64,000 bases of DNA from Psychrobium sp051201665 (GTDB lineage Bacteria; Pseudomonadota; Gammaproteobacteria; Enterobacterales; Psychrobiaceae): assembly GCF_051201665.1 (NCBI RefSeq), contig NZ_CP179210.1, positions 682,001 through 746,000 on the forward strand, given 5' to 3'. The number at the start of each line of letters is the position of its first letter. Within the stretch, counting starts at the first letter, position 1. Made by a program: the position numbers and the translations under genes. The notes beneath the pieces were generated by a model that saw only the letters and a list, made by a program, of their open reading frames with translations, was not told the DNA's origin and searched no databases. Shown here piece after piece: positions 25,667 to 33,726 of the stretch.

Positions 25667-26323
25667 TTATTGTTGTTTTGTGGTTACGTGGTTGTTGAGT
25701 ACCATTTGCAATGTCATGTTTGCGAGCTGCTCTAGCGATAAATCACCGTTAGGTTTATACCAATTGAGTGACCAATTAATGGCACCATTTAGTAAACGTC
25801 GCAATATGTGATGGTCAATATTTATCATGCCTTGCTGCTGCGCTTGTGCCAATACGTCAATCCAATATTGCTCGTATTCGTCGCGTAGTTTTAACATGAT
25901 AGTCTGATTTTCTTCGTTTAGCGCACGCCATTCAAATACCAACACAGAAATATGCGCGCTGGTATCTAAGATTAGCGCCTGAAATTCACAGAGAATTAAT
26001 GCCAGTAATTTGTCTTTGATGGTGTGGTTAAGCGATAACGCCAAATCTACACGACGAATATTTAGCAAAATCGCCTGTTGCATTACTTGTTTGAGAATTT
26101 CTTGTTTATTCGGGTAATGGTGAAACAAACTACCGGATTGAATACCAATCGCTTTGGCAAGATCGCGTACTGTTGTTTTATCAAAACCACGATCGCGAAA
26201 CAGGGTTGCTGCTGTGCCGAGTAAGCGCCCTTTAGGGCTTTGCGGATCAATAACTATCGATTCATCGATAAGCTGCGATAAAATTTGCTCGTTGTTGAGC
26301 TGTGTCAAGGCAACAAAAGCCAT
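25667..26323 (-). CDS. TetR-family regulator upstream of fadD
   Basis: 218 residues from the ATG at 26323 (GAAGGTG site upstream). The HTH is LGTAATLFRDRGFDKTTVRD then LAKAIGIQSGSLFHHYPNKQ. The C-terminal half is a TetR_C-type helical domain. Being the first gene in a unit with fadD, it probably responds to fatty acids or acyl-CoA, in the manner of PsrA-type regulators of other gammaproteobacteria; the sequence alone does not prove this. Confidence 0.88.
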   Translation of the reverse strand: MAFVALTQLNNEQILSQLIDESIVIDPQSPKGRLLGTAATLFRDRGFDKTTVRDLAKAIGIQSGSLFHHYPNKQEILKQVMQQAILLNIRRVDLALSLNHTIKDKLLALILCEFQALILDTSAHISVLVFEWRALNEENQTIMLKLRDEYEQYWIDVLAQAQQQGMINIDHHILRRLLNGAINWSLNWYKPNGDLSLEQLANMTLQMVLNNHVTTKQQ

Positions 26324-26417
26324 AATCACCTTCTATTTTACAGCGTAATTCATGTTAAGAGCCGCTGTTTTTTATTCTTATCAAGTCACCTTAACAGCTT
26401 TTTTTTGAATAACCAAG

Positions 26418-26427
26418 CAAGCGCTTG
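26418..26427. promoter_or_regulatory. Candidate TetR operator upstream of the tetR-fadD operon
   Basis: CAAGCGCTTG is a perfect 10-bp palindrome, inside the wider ACCAAGCAAGCGCTTGGGG. It lies 95 bp before the TetR start codon, between this operon and the divergent histidine kinase gene. Palindromes of CAAGCGCTTG type are common for TetR regulators of acyl-CoA metabolism. Confidence 0.5.
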
Positions 26428-26544
26428 GGGTGATTAATTAATAGACGTTATTTCCAAAAGAAATAGTATCTTTTTGTGGTTTTATTCAACACGAAACAAT
26501 CAATTAGGTGTATAATTTTTATACTTTAAAAGCGAGGTAACACA

Positions 26545-27774
26545 TTGACTTTAATTGATTTTAAAATGATGGGCGCAATTGAGCGAATCTTACTTCTAAG
26601 AACGATGGCCATAGTCATTCAGTTGTGTGCTGTGATTGGTTTTTTCGTTGTGATGCCGCAAGACATAACGATAATTCCTTTACTTTCAATCATTGCACTT
26701 GAAACCGTATTTCATCTTTTTAGTTGGCGCTGGTATCGCCATCATCAAGCGTCTTCTTTTGCGGTTGCTGCGCAGGCAATAGCTGATATTGTTTTCTTAA
26801 CGCTGTTAATGGCGTATAGCGGCGGGGCAACTAATGCGTTTGTTTCGCTGTTACTAATGCCTATTGTAATTGGTGCCGTGAGTTTACCTACACGTATGCT
26901 GGCTTTTGTATCATTGTGTGCCGTGATTGCGTATAGCGCATTGTTAATGAGCTTGCCGACTCACCAGCATCATATGGATATGACCAATCATTTTATTGGC
27001 ATGTGGGTTAATTTTCTTTTATCAGTCATCGTTGTGACCTTGGTGGTTGGCACGATGTCTAAGATGATTACTAATCGAGAACGAGCCATTGCCAAACAAC
27101 GAGAAGAACAACTTAAAAGTGAACAATTAATTTCATTGGGGGTGGCATCGGCTCAGGTAACTCACCAACTGGCGACGCCGCTGGCAAATTTGCAACTGTT
27201 GTTTGAAGAAATCCACGAAGAGTTTCCACATGATGAAGCAGTGAAAGCAATGGAGTCACCATTGGAAATTTGCCGTAATGAACTTAATCATTTTAGAGAG
27301 CTTGCAACTGCGATTCGTGAAAACAAAACCATTGAAATTTCACCATTAGCGTTGTTTAAGGATATTAAGACGGCCTGTAATCTTCAATATCCTGAGTTAG
27401 AACTGATCACTCATGTTACTGATGACGGGTTTGAAAAAATGTTAATTAACTCAGATGCGATGTTACTTTCTGCTATTTGTAATCTATTACAAAATGCTGT
27501 GAAGTCGAATCAACAATCCGGCGTTAATCAAGTTGAGTTAGGGTTAACGGCAACGAAATCCCATGTCACCATTAACATTAGGGATTTTGGTGGTGGTATT
27601 GAAGCGTCTCGTTCATTAGGCGCGTCGTTAGTCGAAAGTGATAAAGGACTAGGTATGGCGCTAATGTTATCTAACAGTGCCTTTGAACGTTTAAATGGTG
27701 AGCTTGTACTGAGTAATCATAGCGAGTTAGGCGCTGTCGCTTCTGTTAAATTACCACTAGTTAAAGGAAGTTAA
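26545..27774 (+). CDS. RegB/PrrB-type redox sensor histidine kinase
   Basis: 409 residues starting at TTG 26545, with GAGG ten bases upstream. Residues about 15-175 hold six hydrophobic helices. LLMAYSGGATNAFVSLLLMP contains the RegB ubiquinone-binding signature (normally GGxxNPF) with Ala for Pro. The H-box is VASAQVTHQLATPLANLQLL (His about residue 205), followed by the N-box AICNLLQNAVKSNQQSG, and DFGGGIE and GLGMALML as the G boxes. The redox-active Cys of Rhodobacter RegB, expected near the H-box, is not evident. It senses the quinone pool or respiratory state and is paired with the response regulator two bases downstream. Confidence 0.9.
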   Translation: MTLIDFKMMGAIERILLLRTMAIVIQLCAVIGFFVVMPQDITIIPLLSIIALETVFHLFSWRWYRHHQASSFAVAAQAIADIVFLTLLMAYSGGATNAFVSLLLMPIVIGAVSLPTRMLAFVSLCAVIAYSALLMSLPTHQHHMDMTNHFIGMWVNFLLSVIVVTLVVGTMSKMITNRERAIAKQREEQLKSEQLISLGVASAQVTHQLATPLANLQLLFEEIHEEFPHDEAVKAMESPLEICRNELNHFRELATAIRENKTIEISPLALFKDIKTACNLQYPELELITHVTDDGFEKMLINSDAMLLSAICNLLQNAVKSNQQSGVNQVELGLTATKSHVTINIRDFGGGIEASRSLGASLVESDKGLGMALMLSNSAFERLNGELVLSNHSELGAVASVKLPLVKGS

Positions 27775-27775
27775 T

Positions 27776-28303
27776 GTGAAGTTATTGATCATTGAAGATG
27801 ACGTTGCCTTTGCACAAACGTTGGCAAGGCGTTTGGCAAAGTATGATTTTGAGCCAAGCATTTGTCATGATGCTGGCAGTGCGCTAGGTCAATGCTTAGA
27901 TCTTTCACCTGAGTACATCTTACTTGATATGAATCTTGCTGGTGATAGCGGTTTGCAATTAATCACGCCAATTCGAACTCAATTACCTCAAGCAACGATT
28001 GTATTATTGACGGGCTTTGCCAGTATTGCGACAGCAGTTGAAGCGATGCGTCTTGGCGCCAATGATTATTTGGCCAAACCGGTGACCACGCCAATGTTAT
28101 TGAAATCGTTACTAGGAGAGTCAAGTGATTGTGATGGAGAGTTAGCAGTGGATGATGCGATGTCTGCGGAACGGGTAGAGTGGGAACATATTCAGCAAGT
28201 ATTAGCGATAAATGATGGCAATGTGTCGGCAACAGCGCGCCAATTGAATATGCATCGCCGTACTTTGCAGCGAAAATTGCAAAAACGCCCAGTGGTAAAA
28301 TAA
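27776..28303 (+). CDS. RegA/PrrA-type response regulator
   Basis: 175 residues starting at GTG 27776, with AAAGGAAG upstream and a one-base gap after the kinase. The receiver has the acidic pair in LLIIEDDVAF, the phospho-accepting Asp in YILLDMNLAGDSG, the Thr in VLLTGFAS and Lys in YLAKPV. The C-terminal Fis-type HTH (INDGNVSATARQLNMHRRTL) is the typical RegA DNA-binding region, which lacks a separate output domain. It would regulate redox-dependent genes. Confidence 0.93.
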   Translation: MKLLIIEDDVAFAQTLARRLAKYDFEPSICHDAGSALGQCLDLSPEYILLDMNLAGDSGLQLITPIRTQLPQATIVLLTGFASIATAVEAMRLGANDYLAKPVTTPMLLKSLLGESSDCDGELAVDDAMSAERVEWEHIQQVLAINDGNVSATARQLNMHRRTLQRKLQKRPVVK

Positions 28304-28389
28304 TTTAGTTCTTTTACTACAAGTAGTGACTAATAAGTAACCGCCCCTATCAAAGGCAGTTACTTAATCAAAAGGGGGAAGTTAAGCGA

Positions 28390-30450
28390 CTAGAATTGAT
28401 AATCTAGTGACACATACATTACACGCCCTTTAGCACTAATACGCTCACCAACAACAAAATCACTGCCTCTAGCACGGTTAACGCCACCAAGATGTGGTTG
28501 ATAATTCTTGTTTAATAAATTTGTAACACCCACACCTATTGAAAGTTGTTGATTCACATCATAGCTACCTTGCCAATCAACGACACCATAACCTGCTGAG
28601 CGTTGCTCGTTATTTAACTCAGATACCTTGTTTTGGCGGTCAAAAGCGTGAACAGACAGTTGGCTTTGCCATTGTTCGAATCGGTAATGTAGTGAAACTT
28701 GCATATTCAGTGGACTAATGCGATAGAGGTCATCATTAATATCATCACGAGTCCCACGAACATAGTTAAATAATCCGCTTAACGAAAAATGCTCGTTAAT
28801 TGGTGCGCGCCAATTAATGTCTAATCCGTAGATAGTTGCATCTATATTGCTAAATTTAAGTGGTGTTGCATCCCCCATCATATTGGCAACCATCATTACA
28901 CTCGGATTATTGGTGACTGAAGTCCCTTGAATATAATCATCAACTTTTTGATAGAAAATGTGCGGTTCAATACTGATCCCGTTGGCCTGGTAATGAGTAC
29001 CAACATCGATTTGGTAAGCCGTTTCAGCATCAAGGTTAACATCACCAATGTACGTTTTACCGTCGGCTAGGCCACCAGTTGCCTGCATAGGTAACCATAG
29101 ATAACGCTCTTGATAACTTGCTGCACGTTGTTTGATTCCTGCGCCAGCAATTAAGGTCCAATTGTCGTTGAGAATACTTTGGCTATTGGCCACTAAATCG
29201 AATGTTGTCTCTGAAGTACTGTTATCTTGCTGATTAAAAGCGTTTTGCAATGCCATCACATGTGGATTCATCATTGCCATCGAACTTGATACATCACCAG
29301 CATCACTGCTGTTAAATTTAATACGCGCGCCTAACGTATAATTAACAGAGGAGTCGTCTTGGCTGTATTGTGCAAAGATTGAATGACGTTGGTCTTTCAC
29401 ATCGTTAAAGTTACGAATTAAAAACATCCCGTTATTTGGGTTTGTAATATCCGCATCATGTGTAGCACTAACTCCATCTAAGCCGAGTAACCATTGCTCA
29501 AGTTCTAACTCGACTTTGTAATCGTATGTAGTCGCAATAGCAGTCGTATAACGATGCATTTCCGCCATCATATTAACGCGCTGTTGATAATTATCCATGC
29601 CATGTGTGGCATCTTGATAACCCAATTGCCAGCTTAAGACATAATCAGTTGTCGTAAATTGTCCATCAACATTAAAGCGATCTGTTTTAATATAATCGAT
29701 ATCCATTGGTAGCGCAGGTGTGCCAGTCTCATCGGTTTTAGAGTGATGCCAGCTAACGCCAATTTCACGTTGTCCATTGTCGTAGCGTAAATCTAATCCC
29801 GCTTGTGTTTTGTCATATTGGCTTGATTTGATAACACGTTTATTGGCATCTTCGTAATCATCGGCACGTTGTTGGTTAGCATAAATAAACAGTCCAAAAT
29901 CATCTTGGCTCGTTTGTAAATTTCCGCTCAAGGTTGAAGCATCATTGTGCTCATTATAATTTGCATGGACCATGCCTGATAATTGCTCATTGGCTTGAGG
30001 AGCGGCATGCTTTAATTTCACATCTATTGCCCCACCAATGGTATCAATACCACTACTAACGGGGGCGACACCACGATAAACAGAGAGTGACTCAACCATT
30101 ACTGGATTAAGGTAAGTTAATGGGGCGTCCATCGCATTTGGTCCGGCACTCACAATCTTCTGACCGCCAATACTTTTGGCGATTCTAGAGCCAAACATAC
30201 CGCGGTATTGTGCAATACCAGTAATAGGACCATTTTTATTAACATTGGCACCTGGAATCGTACTCAACCAGTCGGCAACATCAGGCTCTACATAACTACC
30301 GGTTGCAAATGTGGTTTGATCTTGAATCATTCGTGGTGCTGTAATTGTAATTACATCGATTGTTTCCGGTGTCGCTTTAGATACCGCTGCATAAGTTTGA
30401 GGGATACATAGAGTTGTAGCAATTAGTACTGACAAAGGATTAAGTTTCAT
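28390..30450 (-). CDS. TonB-dependent receptor, methionine-rich, copper-receptor-like
   Basis: 686 residues: a signal peptide (LSVLIATTLCIPQTYA), a likely TonB box in TIDVITITAPR, a plug with QYRGMFGSRIAKSIGGQKIV and SAGPNAMDAPLTYL, and a 22-strand barrel ending GRVMYVSLDYQF. The RGMFGSR and GPNxMDAP motifs are shared with the OprC/NosA copper receptor group. Methionine clusters in the barrel (SSSMAMMNPHVMALQ and NPSVMMVANMMGD) are what one expects for soft-metal binding. Copper uptake is therefore the best guess; a metallophore is the alternative. It is a single gene divergent from the DUF924 gene. Confidence 0.85.
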   Translation of the reverse strand: MKLNPLSVLIATTLCIPQTYAAVSKATPETIDVITITAPRMIQDQTTFATGSYVEPDVADWLSTIPGANVNKNGPITGIAQYRGMFGSRIAKSIGGQKIVSAGPNAMDAPLTYLNPVMVESLSVYRGVAPVSSGIDTIGGAIDVKLKHAAPQANEQLSGMVHANYNEHNDASTLSGNLQTSQDDFGLFIYANQQRADDYEDANKRVIKSSQYDKTQAGLDLRYDNGQREIGVSWHHSKTDETGTPALPMDIDYIKTDRFNVDGQFTTTDYVLSWQLGYQDATHGMDNYQQRVNMMAEMHRYTTAIATTYDYKVELELEQWLLGLDGVSATHDADITNPNNGMFLIRNFNDVKDQRHSIFAQYSQDDSSVNYTLGARIKFNSSDAGDVSSSMAMMNPHVMALQNAFNQQDNSTSETTFDLVANSQSILNDNWTLIAGAGIKQRAASYQERYLWLPMQATGGLADGKTYIGDVNLDAETAYQIDVGTHYQANGISIEPHIFYQKVDDYIQGTSVTNNPSVMMVANMMGDATPLKFSNIDATIYGLDINWRAPINEHFSLSGLFNYVRGTRDDINDDLYRISPLNMQVSLHYRFEQWQSQLSVHAFDRQNKVSELNNEQRSAGYGVVDWQGSYDVNQQLSIGVGVTNLLNKNYQPHLGGVNRARGSDFVVGERISAKGRVMYVSLDYQF

Positions 30451-30568
30451 AATATGCTCTAGCTAATTAGTATTTGTGCTATTTTGAATGATATTGGCAA
30501 CATTTATCGAGTAAAATGGCCATGTGCGACAATATGTCGCACCCTTTGAAACTCAAGGAAAACAAGAC

Positions 30569-31102
30569 ATGCAGAGCGTTTTATATTTTTGGTTTAAAGA
30601 AATTGATCCAAGTCAATGGTGGGTGAAAGATCTCGCTTTTGACGCACAAATTCATGCGCAATTTAAAGATATTCATCATCAAGCTGTGCTAGGAGAATTA
30701 TATCAGTGGCGTGAGACTTCTAAGGGACGATTAGCTGAAATTATTGTATTAGATCAATTTTCACGCAATATGTATCGAGATACGCCACAATCTTTTGCAT
30801 TTGATTCATTAGCACTGGTGTTAGCACAAGAAGCAATACGAGTCGGCGACGATAAATTACTGACGCCGCAAGAGCGCAGCTTTTTATATATGCCGTTTAT
30901 GCATAGTGAGTCATTAATGATTCATGAGCGTGCTGTTGAGCTGTTTAGTCAGCCTAATATGGACAGTAATTTAGACTTTGAATTACAGCATAAAGAAATT
31001 ATCGAAAAGTTTGGACGTTATCCTCATCGCAACGAGATCTTGGGGCGTACATCCACAGCGCAAGAGTTAGCTTTTTTACAACAACCAGGCTCGTCTTTTT
31101 AG
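30569..31102 (+). CDS. DUF924 family protein
   Basis: 177 residues from the ATG at 30569, preceded by AAGGA; the upstream in-frame start at 30524 has no such site. VLYFWFKEIDPSQWWVKD, LAEIIVLDQFSRNMYRDTPQ and FLYMPFMHSESLMIHERAVE are hallmark stretches of DUF924. The fold is all-helical and TPR-like, and the cellular role is not established. It converges on the next small gene, overlapping it by four bases. Confidence 0.9.
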   Translation: MQSVLYFWFKEIDPSQWWVKDLAFDAQIHAQFKDIHHQAVLGELYQWRETSKGRLAEIIVLDQFSRNMYRDTPQSFAFDSLALVLAQEAIRVGDDKLLTPQERSFLYMPFMHSESLMIHERAVELFSQPNMDSNLDFELQHKEIIEKFGRYPHRNEILGRTSTAQELAFLQQPGSSF

Positions 31103-31395
31103 TCTTCGCTGCTAAAAGTAATCTGCTTGCTATCATCGAATTTGGTGATAGCAATCTTAGAAAGATGAACTTTGATTATCTGACCAATACTGGCGCATGT
31201 TTCTGAGCTAGTGGCGTCTAACAATGCGCTGCTATTTGTGAAAAAACAGCTTACTCGTAATGATTGTGGAAATTGCTCAAAGTTAACCTGATGAGTTAAC
31301 CAGGCGAACTCTTCGACGTTGTCTTTAATTTCTTCACAGGCATTAGTTAATGCATGGCGTAATTGATTATCAATTTTCTTATGAGTCTTTTTCAT
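31099..31395 (-). CDS. Conserved small protein of unknown function
   Basis: 98 residues beginning MKKTHKKIDNQLRHALTNAC, acidic and basic mixed, with no signal or membrane segment. FAWLTHQVNFEQFPQSLRVS followed by a cysteine-containing strand looks like a compact alpha/beta fold. I recall similar proteins in Alteromonadales and Vibrio, sometimes labelled Fis-family regulators without good reason. Function unknown. Confidence 0.65.
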   Translation of the reverse strand: MKKTHKKIDNQLRHALTNACEEIKDNVEEFAWLTHQVNFEQFPQSLRVSCFFTNSSALLDATSSETCASIGQIIKVHLSKIAITKFDDSKQITFSSED

Positions 31396-31627
31396 TTAGC
31401 ATGTGTCTTTAAAATTAAGTTTTTAGAATTCATTCATTCTTTCTTATTTATTGCGGCGTAATATACATGTTTTCACCAGAACAAACTGTACTTTTACTCA
31501 ACGTTATCGTGGTCTTCTTAGGCTACTTCTTTATTTATCCTCGAGTTGCTGGTAATAATTTTACCAAGATAACTGGTCACGACATCATCGCGACTGGGAT
31601 TGTATTGATGACATCCACATCCATTTA

Positions 31628-31784
31628 TACCAATTGCATTAAGTAAGTGATCTTGTTGTGCGTAGAGAAAATCAGCTAAAACAAGGCGCTCGATTGACTA
31701 ATAGCTGGCTATTAGGATTGAGAGCAACGCCATTTTAGTTAATTTTAACAAGTACAAGTGGGCAAATATTTAATGCAATTGGTA
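31628..31784 (-). repeat. 157-bp MITE-like repeat, copy 2 (reverse)
   Basis: Reverse orientation relative to the other three copies and identical to copies 1 and 3. It is flanked by TTA at 31625-31627 and 31785-31787. It splits the membrane protein gene between Tyr and Tyr-Gly of SIYYGSG. The inserted length of 160 bp, including the duplication, shifts the frame by one. Confidence 0.92.
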
Positions 31785-31905
31785 TTATTATGGATCTGGA
31801 ACAGAATTTAACTTACTAATCACTCAGGTAAATTGGTTTTGGTTTACGTTATTGACCTATGCGGCAATCGAGATCCCTGTCTTGCTATGGTATATGAAAA
31901 AGCAA

Positions 31906-32170
31906 AGGGTCTGTTGAACTTTGTGGTTCAAATTTTGTTCAATCTAAAAGGGTTTTGGGCAAGGCGTGAGGATTGATGCCTAGTTTATCTAGGTGAATGA
32001 CGAATAACGCGGTACAAAATACTTTTAGGTGAATCCTACGGACAGCATTTGTTTGTTATTTCTACTGCGTTATCGTCTATTCGTGTAGCCAGCTACACCA
32101 CATAGGCTCTGCCTTGTAGAAACCTCAAACAAATTGCTGCAAAAATGAACTCAAAAGATCAACAGACCCT
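31906..32170. mobile_element. 265-bp non-autonomous element related to the IS4-type remnant
   Basis: The ends are inverted: AGGGTCTGTTGA at 31906 and its complement TCAACAGACCCT at 32170, with similarity extending about 30 bp. The left end matches the terminus of the IS4-type remnant near 6333 over about 50 bp (GTTCAAATTTTGTTCAA shared). There is no transposase, so it is a deletion derivative or MITE of that family. No clear target duplication was found. Confidence 0.75.
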
Positions 32171-32200
32171 AGTGTTGAGTTTCCTAAATAAGGAGAGATG

Positions 32201-32500
32201 ATGGAATTAGTTTATAGTCATGATCAGTTGTTAATGGTTAATCATGTACGAAATTTATTGGAAAGTGCCTATATTAAAAGTGAACTCAGAAATGAGTTTC
32301 TAGGTAGCGGCGCAGGCGATCTTGCGCCACTGGATACTTGGCCTGAGTTATGGGTAGCCTTTGATGATGTTGAAAAAGCAAAAGCCGTGATTAGTAATAT
32401 GGATAATGAGTCTGCACTCGTCTGGCATTGCAAAGGCTGCGATGAAGAAAATCCTGCCGCATTTGATATTTGTTGGCAATGTGAGAAACCAAAGATCTAA
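32201..32500 (+). CDS. DUF2007 protein with C-terminal zinc ribbon
   Basis: 99 residues. The second ATG (32201) is preferred because AGGAG lies five bases upstream. MELVYSHDQLLMVNHVRNLL starts a DUF2007 (putative signal-transducing) domain, with GDLAPLDTWPELWV in the middle. The end carries HCKGCDEENPAAFDICWQCE, a two-CxxC zinc ribbon. The function is unknown; the fold resembles a small regulatory alpha/beta domain. It is just downstream of the mobile element, so the promoter may lie in that element. Confidence 0.85.
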   Translation: MELVYSHDQLLMVNHVRNLLESAYIKSELRNEFLGSGAGDLAPLDTWPELWVAFDDVEKAKAVISNMDNESALVWHCKGCDEENPAAFDICWQCEKPKI

Positions 32501-32518
32501 TGAATGCAGAGAGTTGGT

Positions 32519-33091
32519 ATGTTTCGTAGTTTATTATTGCTGGGTCTAGTGACCGCTTGTAGCGTTAGTGCTAACCAGAATGACAAGTTGGTGGCTGCAG
32601 CCATGGAGCGATTAAACCATCAAGTCCGTTATGATGGCGCCTATGTAAAGCTCGACTATCCAATGGGGGACGTTCCCGCACAAACCGGTGTGTGCACTGA
32701 CGTCATCATTCGTAGTTATCGTCAGCTTGGAATCGATTTTCAGCAGCTTGTTCACGAAGACATCAAAGCTAACTTCAATCAATATCCATCGAAACGTATT
32801 TGGGGTTTAACCCGTCCAGATAAGAATATTGACCATCGCCGGGTGCCAAACTTACAAGCGTTTTTTAAACGCCACGGTCAATCGATAAAAGTCACAAACT
32901 TAGCTAAAGACTATCAAGCTGGCGATATCGTTTCTTGGATGGTTAACGGTAACTTACCTCATATTGGCATTGTCGTGAAGAAACGTTCTGGTGATGGAAA
33001 AAGACCAATGATCGTCCATAATATAGGACGCGGTCCAGAGTTAGAGGACATGTTATTTAAATATCCTATTACTGGGCATTATCGATATTAA
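32519..33091 (+). CDS. DUF1287 secreted protein (NlpC/P60-like fold)
   Basis: 190 residues from the ATG at 32519 (GAGAG/GG site); an in-frame ATG at 32504 is less likely. The N-terminus LLLLGLVTACSVSA looks like a lipoprotein or signal peptide with a possible lipobox Cys. QTGVCTDVIIRSYRQLGID supplies the conserved catalytic-type Cys, and GDIVSWMVNGNLPHIGIVV the His. DUF1287 proteins resemble papain-like peptidoglycan hydrolases. The gene lies four bases after DUF2007, or 18 with the chosen start. Confidence 0.85.
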   Translation: MFRSLLLLGLVTACSVSANQNDKLVAAAMERLNHQVRYDGAYVKLDYPMGDVPAQTGVCTDVIIRSYRQLGIDFQQLVHEDIKANFNQYPSKRIWGLTRPDKNIDHRRVPNLQAFFKRHGQSIKVTNLAKDYQAGDIVSWMVNGNLPHIGIVVKKRSGDGKRPMIVHNIGRGPELEDMLFKYPITGHYRY

Positions 33092-33107
33092 TTAGAGGAT
33101 TTATGTC

Positions 33108-33502
33108 ATGGCATTTAGACAGTGTTTTCAATGTAAAAATGATTTACCAAACACGACCACACCAGAGCCTGTTTCTTGTTATATCCATAAGCAATGAAGA
33201 CGTTGTGTTTTAGAGTGTGAATAAAATACAAGCTACAAGGCGTGCGATTGAGTAATAGCTTGCTATTGGGAAGGAGCACAACACAGTAGATTGGATTTTA
33301 GGCCACTATAAAGCCAGTTTTCTTTGTTGGTTATGGGTATCAATTCTGTGGTGCTGTCAATGAAGCGCCGCCAGCATTTAAAGTAAAAGATACGCCAAAG
33401 CCATTACGTCGCAGTCAATTTAGCAGTAGTGAAAGTGTTGATTTCACAAGTTTTTGTAATAGAAATGGTGGTAATGATAGTGATGGTAGTGGTGGTGAAT
33501 AA
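33108..33502 (+). pseudogene. Small cysteine-rich protein gene broken by a repeat
   Basis: An ATG at 33108 with GAGGA eight bases upstream encodes MAFRQCFQCKNDLPNTTTPE and then stops at 33195-33197 where repeat-like DNA begins. After about 33318 the same kind of protein resumes as VGYGYQFCGAVNEAPPAF, KPLRRSQFSSSESVDF and a Gly/Asp/Ser-rich tail, ending at 33502. The CxxC and FCG residues suggest a zinc ribbon. The two halves appear to be one gene disrupted by the insert. Confidence 0.55.
33200..33318. repeat. Diverged relative of the 157-bp repeat
   Basis: The segment near 33225-33275 (ACAAGGCG then GCGATTGA and TAATAGCTTGCTATT) matches the hairpin core of the 157-bp MITE, in the orientation of copy 2. 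Outside the core the sequences differ, and I could not find the TACCAATTG ends. Boundaries are approximate and set by where the disrupted protein stops and resumes. Confidence 0.45.
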
Positions 33503-33525
33503 ATCTGAAATTCAAGGAAGAAAAT

Positions 33526-33714
33526 ATGAAATGTAAACATTGCAATAACAAGGTCATTAATCCCATTGTAAAATCGGTGATGATTAATAACACGCCAACA
33601 TCTGTCCGCATTTGCCCGGTATGTAAGGAAAATTTAGACAGTTCAAAGACTATGCTAATTGTCGTTGTAATACTTTTTGTCGGCGTATTAAGTATGTCAA
33701 AGTTTTTTGGATAA
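33526..33714 (+). CDS. Small zinc-ribbon membrane protein
   Basis: 62 residues starting MKCKHCNNKVINPIVKS, with AAGGAAG upstream. Two CxxC pairs (CKHC and CPVC) form a zinc ribbon, and the end (MLIVVVILFVGVLSMSKFF) is one membrane helix. It lies just after the broken cysteine-rich gene, so both may belong to one small group. Function unknown. Confidence 0.65.
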   Translation: MKCKHCNNKVINPIVKSVMINNTPTSVRICPVCKENLDSSKTMLIVVVILFVGVLSMSKFFG

Positions 33715-33726
33715 CTAGCAAGCTCA

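Larger units (their letters stand above)
31467..32191 (+). pseudogene. Small membrane protein gene broken by two mobile elements
   Basis: The ATG at 31467 opens a frame reading MFSPEQTVLLLNVIVVFLGY, then FIYPRVAGNNFTKI and TGIVLMTSTSIY, where the 157-bp MITE enters. After it the frame resumes YGSGTEFNLLITQVNWFWFT, LLTYAAIEIPVLLWYMKKQ, where the 265-bp element begins. Beyond that, SVEFPK and a stop at 32189-32191 continue in frame. Removing both elements (and one TTA duplication) restores a protein of about 100 residues with three helices. It is not functional as it stands. Confidence 0.8.

Noticed and set aside
28320..28350. AGTAAC...GTTACTT hairpin after the response regulator as a Rho-independent terminator
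   Set aside because: The stem is interrupted and no T run follows on either strand.
5994..31650. Two proteins sharing the C-terminal ending YTNCIK as a conserved motif
   Set aside because: Both endings are translations of the same MITE terminus, entered in the same frame by chance.
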